Positions 32,142-43,469 of a DNA stretch of 64,000 bases are shown piece by piece; the first letter of the stretch is position 1, and each line of letters starts with the position of its first letter. The notes below the pieces were generated by a model. It ran no database searches and was not told the DNA's origin. It saw only the letters and a list, made by a program, of their open reading frames with translations. The position numbers and the translations under genes were made by a program. Source of the DNA: Diphasiastrum complanatum (Eukaryota; Streptophyta; Lycopodiopsida; Lycopodiales; Lycopodiaceae); assembly GCA_029204225.1 (NCBI GenBank), contig CM055111.1, forward strand, positions 46,128,255 through 46,192,254, written 5' to 3'.

Positions 32142-32929
32142 ATCTCCATCCTAGGGAGTTCAGGACAGTAGTAGAGAAAGCTATCAGAAGATAGGAAAGA
32201 TTTCTCAGATTCTCAAGAAAGAATTGAGGAGGAAAATCGCTGTGGGAACAGCTTTCAAATCCTTGAAATTTGCTGGGAATTTACAGTTGTTTGAGGCATG
32301 ATCCCTTGTAGAGGCTCAGCGCTGAAAAATCAGGGATTTACCCTTGATTTTTATGTATCAATTGTGGATTTTTGAGCACATTTTAAATAGAAAACGTGGA
32401 GCAGGTCCAGCGCTGCCAAATTGGGTGGAAACTTCCAATTTGGAATGAAATTTTCTGGAATTTGGAGCAGATCTGAGACATAATCTTGGGTGCAGGTCCA
32501 ACACTGAAGGTGTTGCTAGAAAATCAGATTTTGAGAGGGATTTTGGGTCTCAAAGTAAGCAAAACCAAGTAGCAACACTCCTGGTCAGGCAGCGAGGAAG
32601 GTCTTTGGCAGAAACCACAAGTTTGCAACTGTTTTTGGGTCCTAAAACGGGAATTTTGGAGCAAAAGGTATATACCTCAGACAGCGAGGGAAGGGGCCAA
32701 GACGATCAGAAGTTTGTTTCTTTTTCTTGGTACCTTGATCTCTGATTTTTCCGGACAGCAGATCTGAAAGCAGTGGAGGAAGAGCTGAAAGGGCTTTTCT
32801 TGATTCTCTCTGTGGAAGTACAGATCTCAAAAAGAGCTAAGTTTTCTTTCCCTCCTTGTACAGTTGTAAATTAGTCTTTTAGACTTTTTTTCCTTCAGAA
32901 GTTAAGGTAGCTCTCTTTCAGTTCCGAAG
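32142..32929 (+). other. Chromovirus leader
   Basis: About 790 bp between the primer site and the gag start, with no coding seen. It contains three echoes of a short module (GCAGGTCCA-CGCTG / GAGGCTCAGCGCTG / GCAGGTCCAACACTG, near 32,315, 32,401 and 32,491) and ends in a pyrimidine-rich stretch before the gag ATG. Confidence 0.6.
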
Positions 32930-34119
32930 ATGACCACTCCTCAGGGACCTGATCAACCCCCGGAGAGAGGCTTCGACGAACTTGAAACAGAAGCCTTGGC
33001 TTACAGAAAAGGGAAGGAACCCATGGAAGTAGAAGAACAGGAACAGTTCGCCGAAGAACTCGACGAACTGGTTACCAAGGAACAGTTCCTCCAATTGGTA
33101 ACAGAAGTGGATGAACTGAAGTTGGCATTAGCCAATTTCAAGTCCAGTGTGGACGACTCGTTCGCTGAACTCAAAAACTTGATTTTGAGTTCCGCGAAAG
33201 GAAGCCTTCCCTCCACTTCTCAGTTATCCCCTTCTCCACTTCCATCAGTTTCGGGTGAGACTTTACGGTCTCACCCCAGTGTTTTTAAAGATTTAAAGCC
33301 TCCTACTTTTAATGGGGAAGAGAAGGATAGAAATGCAGATATTCTACAAACCTTCCTCAGCAAATGGAAGAACATTCATGCTCTTAAACAGACCCCTGAC
33401 CATTTGCAAGCAATTGAGGCCAGTCTTTCTTTAGGGCCTATGGCCTATAAGTGGTGGTTAAATCTCCAGGAGACTGGGCAGACTCCCCGGTCATGGAAAG
33501 CTTTTGAAGAAGCTTTCCTAAGAGAATTTCTACCAGAAAATGAACTGGATAGAGCCTGGGAAGCCTGGGAAAGAACAATAATGGATAAATCCCTCATCCA
33601 ATATATCTCGCAGTATCGAGAGGCAATTTTAAAGATTAAAATATGGATGACTATCAAAAAATCAGGGGATTTGTCCGTGGCCTCAAAGATGAATATAAAC
33701 TAGAGGTCCAGAGAAACTCGCCTACTACCCTTGAGCAAGCTCTCAGATATGCTCAAATCTATGATGATTCAGTGGGTAGGAAGAGAGCGAGACAACAACC
33801 ACTTTCTGAGCAGCTTCCTCAGAAAGACTTTCAATTTAAAAAGAAATTTTTAAAAAGAAAGAAAGAAGATAAATTTAAAGGTGAAGCTCCTCAGAAACGC
33901 CCTTCACTCATACAGCCCTTAAAACCAGATGATTTTGAGAAAGCCAAACAAGAACGTTTGTGCTTTGTGTGTATGGGCAAGGGACACACAGTCAGACAGT
34001 GTCCCAAGGGGCCTTTCACTAAAAAAGATAAAAAACAAGTTCATCTTGTTCAGACTGTATGTTTCCCCAGTAACTCGGCAGCTTCCGAGATTAAAGTGTA
34101 TTATGAAGATCATGAACAC
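32930..34119 (+). pseudogene. gag: Chromovirus gag with one frameshift
   Basis: It starts MTTPQGPDQPPERG. Residues ~30-85 are acidic and helical (coiled-coil-like); the capsid domain follows (FNGEEKDRNADILQTFLSKW, AYKWWLNLQETGQTPRSWKAFEEAFLREFLP). At about 33,640 the frame shifts by one base and continues as KIRGFVRGLKDEYKLEVQ, RKRARQQPLSEQ and a Lys-rich stretch. The single zinc knuckle CFVCMGKGHTVRQC lies at about 33,962-34,003. The protein would form the virus-like particle. Apart from the frameshift it is fully readable. Confidence 0.85.
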
Positions 34120-35698
34120 TGTTGCCAGCTGACCTCTGCAATGCTAGCGAGACCCTTCAGCTTTGGGCCGCATGACCTAGTACGTATGCATGGGAAAGTT
34201 GGTAACCAGTCAGTAAGAGTCATGGTTGATGATGGGGCAACCCATAATTTCATCAACCACACCCTGGTTAAAAAGCTTAAACTACCAGAAGTACCTAGTC
34301 AGCATAGGTACATAGTTTCATTAGCTAAGGGTGAAGATAAAAAAATATGAGAAACTATGGTAAGTAAGTTAAATCTTGGTATTCAGGCGTACCAAGATGA
34401 AATAAACTTTCAGATAATGCACCTGGATCGAACAGACATTGTTCTCGGGAGAGATTGGCTCTACAGTTTAGGACCTTCCCTCCACAGAAACTATCAGGAG
34501 AACACCCTCAGCTTTCAGTATAAAGGCCGAGAGATCCAGTTGCATGGGGAGCATGATGTTCCCAACAGCCCTATGGTCTGCAGTTCAGAGCTCTGTCAGC
34601 TAATCGGAGACGAAGACCATCAGGTATTCTTATGTGACTTTCAGTTTATTCCTGAAGTTTTTATTTCCAGTTCTATTCAGCAGAAAATCAGTAAATTAGA
34701 AACTTTATTGTCTAAATTTAAAGATGTTTTTCCTGAAGATTTGCCACATGGTTTACCACCTAGCAGAGAGGTAGATCATGTAATAAACCTAGTACCAGGT
34801 ACAGCACCTGTTTCTAAACCTCCGTATCGGGTCAGCCGAATAGAGGATGAAGAAATAACTAGGCAGTTAACAGACTATCTTGGGAAAGGCCAAATTCAGA
34901 CCAGTAGTTCACCATGGGCCTCACCAGTCCTATTGGTGAAAAAGAAGGAGGGGTGTATGCGTCTTTGCGTAGATTACAGAGCCCTCAATAAAGTCACAAT
35001 TAAGAATAAATACCCTATGCCTCGGGCAGACGAGTTGTTTGATCAACTCGACGGGGTTAAGTTTTTCAGGAAAATAGACCTCAGATCGGGATATCATCAA
35101 GTCCGTATAAAATCGGAAGATGTCTCGAAAACAGCTTTTAGGACTCGTCACGGTCATTATGAGTTTAAGGTGATGCCATTTGGGCTCACAAATGCTCCAG
35201 CTACCTTTATGACCTTGATGAACAGTGTCCTCAGACCATACTTAGGTAAGTTTGTAGTCGTATTTTTAGATGACATCCTCGTCTACAGCAAAACGAGGAA
35301 GGAGCATCTAAAACACCTCAGAAAGGTGTTTCGACTGCTCAGAAAGCATAAGCTTTATGCTAAACAATCCAAGTGTGAATTCTTCGTTGAAGAAGTAGCA
35401 TATTTGGGTCACATTATCTCTTCAGATGGGATTAAGATGGACCCAAATAAGGTTAAAGCCATACTCAGTTGGCTGAGACCTCAGAATATTTTGGAACTTC
35501 AAATCTTTCTTGGTCTGGCGGGATATTACAGACGATTTGTCAAGGAATATGCTCAGATAGCAGTCCCTATGACAAATCTTCTTAAGGGGAAGGGAAAGGA
35601 GTTCATTTGGGAGTCTGCACAACAGGAGAGCTTTGATGCTCTCAAAACAGCCTTAGCTACAGCACCAGTCTTAAAAGTCGTCGATCCCAATCAGCCAG
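34120..35698 (+). pseudogene. pol: Chromovirus protease and reverse transcriptase, one stop, 3' cut
   Basis: Continuous with gag in one frame except a TGA at 34,348-34,350. Protease: VRVMVDDGATHNFINHTLV (D-D-G in place of D-S/T-G) and [75 protein letters not shown] (catalytic Asp), [24 protein letters not shown] (catalytic DD), [12 protein letters not shown]. It stops mid-connection after VVDPNQP, where an inverted LTR begins exactly with its terminal dinucleotide. RNase H and integrase continue on the other strand in the inverted block. Confidence 0.9.
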
Positions 35699-36055
35699 TG
35701 TAATAGATCCTAACACCACAGTAGGGCAAACACTAACTGATCCACCCAACCTTGCCTACTCCCTGATATAGAGTAAGCCCCTCCTAGCCCAGTGTGAGGA
35801 CTAGTAGCATGCTACTGCCAAGTGTCGGCCACGTGGCACTGACGTGGCCGACTGCACGTCGGGACCCAACTGGGGGCCCTATCCTGCTGACAGGGTCCCT
35901 AGGCTGTGTTAGGCCCGCCATGGCTATGGACCGTGCTGGGGCACACTACTCACACTGTCTTGCCCTGTTGGTCATGTACACTGGACACGACCCTGACTGT
36001 GGTATCTGACCTATCTGTGTTCCCTAGGGTTCGGTACTGGTTACGAGCTCGTAAC
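35699..36055 (-). mobile_element. Inverted chromovirus LTR (357 bp)
   Basis: The minus strand runs TGTTACGAGCTCG (36,055) to CTATTACA (35,699). It is nearly identical to the 3' LTR at 38,241-38,598. Its CA end joins the plus-strand RT sequence (CAGCCAG) without any lost LTR base. It starts with the palindrome TTACGAGCTCGTAA (36,041-36,054). Confidence 0.9.
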
Positions 36056-36070
36056 ACTCCCTCCCCCTTA
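36056..36070 (-). promoter_or_regulatory. Inverted chromovirus polypurine tract
   Basis: The minus strand reads TTAAGGGGGAGGGAG directly before the inverted LTR, identical to the plus-strand tract at 38,226-38,240. Confidence 0.9.
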
Positions 36071-37087
36071 AGAACCGTCTTGGTCCTCTAAGACAAAGTC
36101 TGGAAAAATCTTGCGAAGGACGCTGCCTCTTTCCCAAGTGGCATTCTCAACAGGCTGATCATTCCACTTAACCAGATATTCTCGGTATAGAGTATGACGA
36201 GTCTGCGTCTCTCTACTATCAAGAATTTCCTCTGGTTCATGTGGAGGTTGTTGAGGATCCAATGGGAGAACTAGAGCACTGTCCCCTACCAGATTATCTG
36301 ATCTGGTTAAGGCTTTTCGTAACTGACTTACATGAAAGACTGGAAAAACCTTACTGCTGTGTGGGAGTTCTAGTTCATAGGTGACCTCGCCTAGTCTCCT
36401 ACTGATGGTAAAGGGACCACAATACCTTGGAGACAACTTAGCACACACTCCTGATTTGAGGGTTTTAGAGTCAACTGGGACTCTCAAGTAGACTTTCTCA
36501 CCAGTGGAGAACTGCACATCCCGTCTGTGTGGATCTGCATAATGCCTGGCTCGATCCTGGGATTGTCTAATGCTACGCTTAGCATGTTCTATCATCTGGT
36601 TTAGGTCTTCTAAAAAGTTTCTGGCTGCTTCAACTTTTTCTTGTTTAAACCCTACAGCTGTGGGTGAGCGTGGCTGAAAACCGTACATCAGCATAAATGG
36701 GCTGTATCCCGTAGCTGAATGTTTGGTACTGTTGTAAGCAAACTCTAATATCGAGAGATACTCCTCCCAATTAGTCTGCCTCTTGCTGACGTATGCACGA
36801 AGCATATCCTCCAGCACTTGATTTACCCTTTCTGTTTGACCGTCCGTCTGTGGATGGTCGGTGGTACTCATATTAAGTTTAGTATGGAGATGATGGAATA
36901 CTGCCCTCCAAAAATTTCCTATAAACTTACTGTCCCGGTCGCTGACTATGCCGGAAGGTAGACCGTACAATTTAAATAGCCCGTCTACAAACAACCTCAC
37001 TAACTCTGGAGCTCTAACGGTTGTTTTGGTCGAAATAAAATGAGCCATTTTGGTCAGACGGTCAACTGTGACCCCATATAGCGTCAT
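36068..37087 (-). pseudogene. pol: Chromovirus integrase core and chromodomain
   Basis: A 339-codon minus-strand frame. Integrase core: GVTVDRLTKMAHF, IVSDRDSKFIGNFW (catalytic Asp), TDHPQTDGQTERVNQVLED (catalytic Glu), YNSTKHSATGYSPFMLMYG. GPF/Y-type module: LSPRYCGPFTISRRLG, followed by VFHVSQLRKA. Chromodomain near residues 284-325: YLVKWNDQPVENATWE. Chromodomains of this family are thought to bind modified histones and steer integration. A frameshift at about 37,080 separates it from the upstream RNase H-integrase frame. Confidence 0.9.
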
Positions 37088-38207
37088 TACCCTTTTGGGT
37101 TTTAGGCAGGCCTACTATAAAATCCATGGAGATACTCTCCCATTTACCAGCTGGTATTTCTAAGGGATGCAACAACCCTCCTGCCTTTAAACGCTCTGCT
37201 TTATTTACTTGACATTTCTGGCAACTGGTTACATACTGGTGGACGTCCTTTTTCATACTGGGCCAGAAAAATTGCCTACGAAGAAGCTCATAGGTCTTCT
37301 GTATGCCTGGGTGTCCCGCGCTAGGATTGTCATGACATTCATATAGGACCTGCTGCCTATAATCCTCTGAATTGGGGACACATACTCTATCTCTATAGAG
37401 CAAGTACTCATTCTGAATGGAATACTGTTTCCATTTGAATCCTTGAGTCAACTGACCCTCAACCACTGGGGTTTGCTTGGGTAATACAGGCTCAGAATCC
37501 TCAACGTCATCTGACGACGTATACTCGGACTCATCATCATCCTCAACGGAAGCTGCCGTATTCTTGGATGAACTGGCACCAGCCCCGGAAACTGGTTCTG
37601 GAGTCTGTAAGTGTCTATTCTGGACTGAGTTCCAGATAATAGAGAAGAATGCATCATGCTGGCATTTCCCTCTCAAGGACTCGAGTAACTCATTACGAAT
37701 CTGAGTAAAACTCAGCTCGTTTATCATAGGCATTCTGCTAAGGGCATCTGCTACTGTATTGAATTTTCCACGCCTATATCTGATAGACATGTCAAACTCT
37801 TGCATCAACTCTGCCCAACGAGCTTTCCGACCTCGAAGCTCAGGTTGATTGCAAAGGTATCTGAGACTCTCATGGTCTGTCAGGACCTCAAAGTTGGCAC
37901 CATACAAATAATGCCTCCAAGTCTTAAGGGCATGGACTATAGAAAAGAGTTCCTTTTCATAGGCACTGTACCTAGTCTGAGCTGGCTCGAGTTTTTTACT
38001 CTCGAACGCAACTGGTCGTCCACCCTGAGTTAGCACAGCGCCTACTGCAAAGTCGCTAGCATCTGTTTCGACCACAAATGGCTGATTGGAGTCGACGACT
38101 TTTAAGACTGGTGCTGTAGCTAAGGCTGTTTTGAGAGCATCAAAGCTCTCCTGTTGTGCAGACTCCCAAATGAACTCCTTTCCCTTCCCCTTAAGAAGAT
38201 TTGTCAT
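37062..38207 (-). pseudogene. pol: Chromovirus RT tail, RNase H and integrase zinc-binding domain
   Basis: A 381-codon minus-strand frame. Residues 1-43 repeat the RT tail also present on the plus strand at 35,568-35,697 (with VVDSNQP versus VVDPNQP, two base differences). RNase H: VVETDASDFAVGAVL, RYSAYEKELFSIV, FEVLTDHESLRYL, KFNTVADALSRMP. A Ser/Glu-rich linker follows (EDDDESEYTSSDDVEDSE), then the HHCC domain (H-x-H ... CQKCQ, near 290-335) and SMDFIVGLPKTQKGND with the first catalytic Asp. The initial Met is the rearrangement joint, not a true start. Confidence 0.9.
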
Positions 38208-38240
38208 AGAGGACCAAGACGGTTCTTAAGGGGGAGGGAG
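38204..38240 (+). other. Plus-strand 3' coding stub and polypurine tract
   Basis: AGAGGACCAAGACGG corresponds to the last codons of the chromodomain ORF (LEDQDG), then TTAAGGGGGAGGGAG is the polypurine tract. At 38,201-38,216 the sequence TTTGTCATAGAGGAC blends RT (TTTGTCATAGGGAC) and native 3' end (TTTGTCTTAGAGGAC), so the joint lies in shared microhomology. Confidence 0.85.
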
Positions 38241-38598
38241 TGTTACGAGCTCGTAACCAGTACCGAACCCTAGGGAACACAGATAGGTCAGATACCACAG
38301 TCAGGGTCGTGTCCAGTGTACATGACCAACAGGGCAAGACAGTGTGAGTAGTGTGCCCCAGCACGGTCCATAGCCATGGCGGGCCTAACACAGCCTAGGG
38401 ACCCTGTCAGCAGGATAGGGCCCCCAGTTGGGTCCCGACGTGCAGTCGGCCACGTCAGTGCCACATGGCCGACACTTGGCAGTAGCATGCTACTAGTCCT
38501 CACACTGGGCTAGGAGGGGCTTACTCTATATCAGGGAGTAGGCAAGGTTGGGTGGATCAGTTAGTGTTTGCCCTACTGTGGTGTTAGGATCTATTACA
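38241..38598 (+). mobile_element. Chromovirus 3' LTR (358 bp)
   Basis: TGTTACGAGCTCG to CTATTACA in plus orientation. It differs from the inverted LTR by very few bases (for example CCACATGG versus CCACGTGG near 38,464). Confidence 0.9.
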
Positions 38599-38741
38599 GC
38601 CAGGTTGGATTTCAATGTTGGTTTCTGAACTTCCAGTTGGTTATGTCAAATCGTTGTTGGCGAGTTGGCTACTTGTATGTGAGTTGAAGGCTGGGAGGCT
38701 AAGTCGTGGTTCCCGGCTCCCTTTGGGATGCCTGTGCTTCA
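38599..38741 (+). mobile_element. LTR-b, right remnant
   Basis: It matches 2,518-2,682 of LTR-a (GTTGGCGAGTTGGCT, GAGTTGAAGGCTGG, TCGTGGTTCCCGGCT) with small deletions, and ends GCTTCA. It is read as the second half of the LTR interrupted by the chromovirus. Confidence 0.65.
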
Positions 38742-41345
38742 CCCACCTTTTACCAATAGAGTACCCTTTTTCAATGGTAGCTTGCTGATGCTTCTAGAGC
38801 TCAAACTCAAAATGTGCTCGAAGTTCTTACTTAGGAAGAGGAGGGTCATAGCGTCGCTTATTGGCACGGGGACAAGCTTTGGCCCCGTGCCAGTCGTAAA
38901 TTAACACGTGGAGTCCGGGCAGGAACAACAATCCGTGCAACCCGGGACCCCACTGTTGCCGCAAAAGTACTATCGCCGGGCAAGCACCAAGACCCATTGC
39001 ATTGTGCCAGCGCCACCCTTTCACTCCAGCCGAAGCGCTGGCGCCGCCGAGACCACCGGCCACAGGCGCCAACAACACACGGGACCGCCTACCACCCCGG
39101 GTGCTGGACCACTAGGGCCGTGGGCGCCGGAGCATCAGTGCGCTGAGTGGGACCAGAGCGCCTGCACACGCGCACGCACACACACACACACACACACACG
39201 AGAGTGGATGGGCATTTTGAGTATATATGCATGGTGGAGCAGTTCAGAGAAAATATTATGGGATAAACCCATCAGGTCACGTGGCAAGCAAAGGTTCAAT
39301 GTCTCTGGGGCAGGGCGGCGGGGCCACCTGGGGACACGTGCAAAAGTTGGTCTGGCCGTGCCATTAAGATACGAGGGGTTTATAGCCTACAGCCGTGCGA
39401 GCCCTTCTAGCTTTCTCCCATTTGCCTGTGGGAAGGTAGTCTGCAACTGTATGAAGGTAATCTGCCCCTCCATCGTTGTGGGCAATGATACTTCTGGTCA
39501 TCCATGGTAGAAGATACATTGAGTAATGGATATATCAATAAGCTAAGGATTAGCAGGCAGCTCCGCGCCTCCCCTCACGTTGATAGTGCTCGCTTCCTCT
39601 GTTTTGGCTCGCTCTTCTTGCACGTTGATGGCTCGCTTGCTATGGCCTTCTCACTTGGCTATCTTTGTCCACGGCTTTCTGCAAGTAGCACTATCTCTTT
39701 TTCACACCTTTCTTGTTTGCTTACTGCTCGATCTCTGGTAGATTAGTAGCGCCCTTGCTTCTGCTCGCTACTCCTCACTGTCTGCTATCCGTTTGCCTCT
39801 GTCTGTCGCTGCCTGGTTGCTTCCTTCACTGGCTGGCTGCGCTGGAAGCCGAGACACTGCTTCTCTCATTTTCAAATGAATCTCACATAGAACTGACAAG
39901 CTTACTCTTTATGTCGAGAAGCATGCATTTAAGAGATCAGCATGGTGCTATCCTCTTAACTAAGGCGAGGAAGTGAAACATTGAATGCTTTCCAGTGTGT
40001 GAACATTTAATGGTTTGAAAGCAAAGGACTCATAATCAACATATAGGGAATACCACATAGTAAATTATGGAACAGTTCTACCACTCTCACAGATCTCCAA
40101 TGGTCTTATTTACAGAAACTCTTTTCAGCATCTGCTCCCCTCATGATTTCTACAATGCAATTTTCTGATGTTCAACAACAAAGGTGTTCAACACTAAGCT
40201 CTAAAAATTAGACAAATGAAGAGGACAAGGGTACTTCTCTCATGCAGCTTCTACAGAGAGGATATCCATCAATTTTTCACCAAGAGTATGATAAAGACAG
40301 GAGAAAGTTGAGAACTGTGATTTCTTGATCCAGAGGATGAACTAAGAACCTTTCTTGCAGAGACTCAAAACATCCCCCTGACAACTAGAATCCCATTACA
40401 TTTTTGGGCACACCTTTTAGATCACAGGGGCAGATTCTTACAATTCTCTGTTATCACATTTTGGAGAAATGAGGTAGAACTCAGCACATTCTTGAATACT
40501 AGAAGAGGAGATCAGCCTGAGAACACATTCTTGAGCCTCCTTTTAAGAACAGTAGAGCAACCAGCACATCAGGATTTAGTCACAAAGCCCATCTTAATAA
40601 CACAAATTTTGCAGCAGAGATCCAGCACAAGAGCTTGTAGCACCAGAGCTTGTAGGGTGAAACCTAACTGACCAACTAGAGAACACATTTTTAACCAGGC
40701 TGAAAATTCAGCATAGTAGAAGAAAGTTGGTAGACAGTAAAAAGCTCCTTCTGTGCAGCACGTTCAGCTCCTTATGTAGAGTTGGCTTTACTTCACCTTT
40801 TCAGTTTGCCATATTGACACTTTTTTCATCCTTCACAACAACCTTTCAGGTATATAAAATGTGAGTTATCTTTTTGACCCCATGTGCTTAATTGAAAAGC
40901 CCATGCCTATTTGCTTTTAGGCCCATGGTAGCTAGATAAAGGCCCTCTTAAAGTGCCAATAACCTTGAGTTTCTCACTATGAACCATTTTTCCTTTGGCT
41001 AGCATTAAAGGAAGGTTAGGCTTCTTTTTCCATGTGCCCATTAGAAGTTCACCTTACAAAGTCCCATGTCTATTGCTTTTGTCATATGGGCTTTTTGCTA
41101 AACTGATTCCACAATTACAAGCCCTCCTTGCTTTTGTATTAAAAGTGCCTTGGCTCTCTTAGCATGTGGCTAATGGATTTAGCCTTATAGATGTCACATG
41201 GCTAATCCTTCTAGCCCTTGGTCATGATTTCTTTGGCCATCAATTAGGTTCTTCTTTCCATTTGACCTTCTCTTTGCTTTTGCATTTCATGGATCTTCTA
41301 ACCTTAGCCTTTCTCGATTGTTGATTTGTACTTTTGCATTTTTGG
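38742..41345. other. Unannotated mixed region with GC-rich island
   Basis: The part 38,900-39,180 is GC-rich and holds three GGCGCC palindromes plus an AC microsatellite (39,174-39,199). A 200-codon frame crosses it (38,908-39,510), but its His/Thr repeat is just the microsatellite and the rest shows no domain, so I do not call a gene. The part 39,500-41,345 is AT-rich with no motif. A PPT-like stretch (minus strand TTGAGAGGGAG, about 41,351-41,363) hints that 40.2-41.35 kb may include the LTR of the minus-strand copia that follows. Confidence 0.4.
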
Positions 41346-41406
41346 TGACTGAGCTCCCTCTCAACACTGAGTTGCAACCTGAAAACATAGTACTTTGGTT
41401 TTTATA

Positions 41407-42790
41407 TTAGTATCGAAAATCACTAATACATCGCAATATTTTGGGTGAACTTGATGTAGATCTTTTGTAAGGTAACCTATGTGAATTTGATAAAGCACAT
41501 TTCTCACAAACATGATTCAAGCTTGTTAAAGAATTGGGAAAACCAAACACAGCTTGTCTCTTTGTCATCATCTCCAATGATTTGTAGTTGAGATGCCCCA
41601 ATCTCTTGTGCCATACCTCTTGCATTGACAATTGCTGATTTTTCATACAAGCAACCTGGTTAGCAACAACACAAGCATTAAGTTTGAGCAACTTACCTTG
41701 CCTCTTCGCTTTGCAATCAAGTCATCTTCCTTTTTGATCAAACAAGCATCACCATCAAACTCCACTTTGAATCCTTTGTTAATAATTTGACTAACACTAA
41801 GAAGGTTCTTAATTAGTGATACATGGAATGAACAAAACATCCTTTAAATTCATATTCTTATTAGTAAAGAGGGAAATAGGAATTGTGCCAATCTCTTTGA
41901 TTGCACACTCACCATCATTGGCCATGTAGATCACTTTCAAATGCCATCAATGAGGAATAATACTCCTCATGATATGTCATATGTGATGTAGCTCCACTAT
42001 CAATATCTCCAAGATTAGCCAACAAGCAAGATGACATAACAAAAGCATCATTTGAATTTTGTTCATCAACACCATCTTCATCAAGAGTTAGATTGGTTTG
42101 CTTCTCACTTTGATCTATCTTCTTCTTCAAGCAATCACTTGCAAAATGCCCTTTGACTCCACAATAGAAGCATTTTAACTTGGATCTATCTTTCTTCTTG
42201 CCAACAAAAGTAGAAGGCTCACCTTGATCTTGACCCTTTGACACTTGCTTTTGTTAAAGATTCCCAAGCCTCACTTGATGTTGTGCACTTACCAACTTCC
42301 TTGAGAAGTTCATTAGTCACATTCTTCTTGATCACATGTAAAGCTTTATTTGTCCTCTTGTCATACCTTAATTGTTCTCGAGGTTCCAAAGGTCTCTCCT
42401 CCACACCTACAACAATATCCATCAAATCATGCATCTCAAACATGTTGCGATGAACAAGATTAGCATGATCATCCAACAAGCCATTAAGTATAACTTGAAC
42501 AAGTTCTACCTCCTTAATGCTTTCATCAATACATGCTAACTCATCATTGAATGCTTTAACCCTCAAAACAAAAACATGAGTACTCTCTTCTTTCTTTTAG
42601 AAACTTTGAAAGATTTGCCTCCTAAGAGTAAGCACTCTTGATGTAGACTTGGATTCATAAGTCTTCTTCAAAGCTTCCCAAGCCTCCAAAGATGATGTGC
42701 ACTTACCAACTTCTTTGAGAAGTTCATTGGTAACATTCATCTTAATCATGTGTAGAGCTCTTTTAGCTCTCTTGTCATATGTGTTTTGGA
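41407..42790 (-). pseudogene. gag: Copia gag, knuckle, protease and pre-integrase fragment
   Basis: Minus strand from 42,790: a gag segment (IKMNVTNELLKEVGKC), then VKAFNDELACIDESIKEVELVQVILNGL, then a second copy of the earlier gag part (RYDKRTNKALHVIKKNVTNELLKEVGKC), i.e. an internal duplication. It continues with zinc knuckle CFYCGVKGHFASDC (about 42,131-42,172), protease DIDSGATSHMT and pre-integrase VWHKRLGHLNYKSLEMM...CEKC. It ends at about 41,407; no integrase core, RT or RNase H. Several frame breaks are present. The gag is related to that of N2 at 52.6 kb. Confidence 0.8.
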
Positions 42791-43300
42791 TCTATAATTT
42801 TCACATGGTATCAAATCAGGTTGTAGGCCAAAGTTGGTGTTTATGCCAAATCTAGAGGTGGATTTGAGAGCGCCATAAATTCTATGTGGATTTGGAGGTG
42901 TTACTAGATCAAATCTTGCATTTTCAAGTATAGAAAGTATATCTTTGTGTTTTAGGTCAAATCACTTGTGGATGGCCGCCACTTACTGGAATGTGGAGAC
43001 AAAAATTTCTCATGATTGTGGATGGTACATTCTACTAGATGAGATATCTAGATTCTAGCTTTAGCATGTAGATTTTGCTTGATTCAATGTTTTGCATTTT
43101 TTGTGAAACCCTCAAATTGATAGGATCTCTTGATTTTAAGTTGATGGAATTTTTCAAGAGTGTGTTTCAATCTTAGGTGTTGGAAAAAGTTCATCATATG
43201 GTGTTTAGATCTATTGTGAACATGAAATCAAGATTCTATGTGCTAGGATTTGCTAGAAAGAGAAAAAGAAGAGGCTAGATTGCTTCCATATCTTTGTGAT
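42787..43300 (+). mobile_element. 5' end fragment of an N-type LTR element
   Basis: TTTTCACATGGTATCAAATCAGG at 42,800-42,823 resembles the LTR end and primer site of N2 (CTTTCACA then TGGTATCAGAGCC), with mutations in the primer site. The following GGTGTTTATGCCAAATC and GGATTTGGAGGTG region looks like a leader. No ORF is visible. It abuts the minus-strand copia gag. Confidence 0.4.
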
Positions 43301-43309
43301 TTCTTCTTG

Positions 43310-43430
43310 AGTTTCAACTGTGTGTGAACACAAACATTAGTTATACTAATATGACCAAGGAGCACTATATATATTTCAAGTTACTAGGCTATACATCATT
43401 GGTGGTAGGTAGATGCAGGTAGTTTTAATT
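43310..43430 (+). repeat. Dispersed repeat X, copy 1 (plus)
   Basis: Shares GTGTGAACACAAACATTA, ATATGACCAAGGAGCACT and CATTGGTGGTAGGTAG with the reverse complements of 47,620-47,745 and 49,372-49,485. Confidence 0.75.
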
Positions 43431-43469
43431 GGAGAAGCCTGATCTTCCTTTTTCTTGTTTTTTTTCCAG

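Larger units (their letters stand above)
31780..38598 (+). mobile_element. Rearranged Ty3/gypsy chromovirus with inverted 3' half and three LTRs
   Basis: Order: 5' LTR, primer site, gag, protease, RT (all plus strand to 35,698), then an inverted block (35,699-38,207 minus strand: LTR, polypurine tract, chromodomain, integrase, RNase H, RT tail), then plus-strand 3' terminal sequence with polypurine tract and 3' LTR. About 130 bp of RT tail and the 3' end are present twice. LTRs are almost identical, so the element is young. Only three coding lesions are visible (gag frameshift, one stop, integrase frameshift). The chromodomain places it among chromoviruses. Confidence 0.9.

Noticed and set aside
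35794-36009. A 71-codon frame repeated three times (31.8, 35.8 and 38.3 kb)
   Set aside because: It is the non-coding LTR of the chromovirus read on one strand; identity reflects LTR copies, not a gene family.
38908-39510. 200-codon GC-rich frame
   Set aside because: It crosses an AC microsatellite (His-Thr run), lacks any domain and starts in a GC-rich block where long open frames occur by chance.
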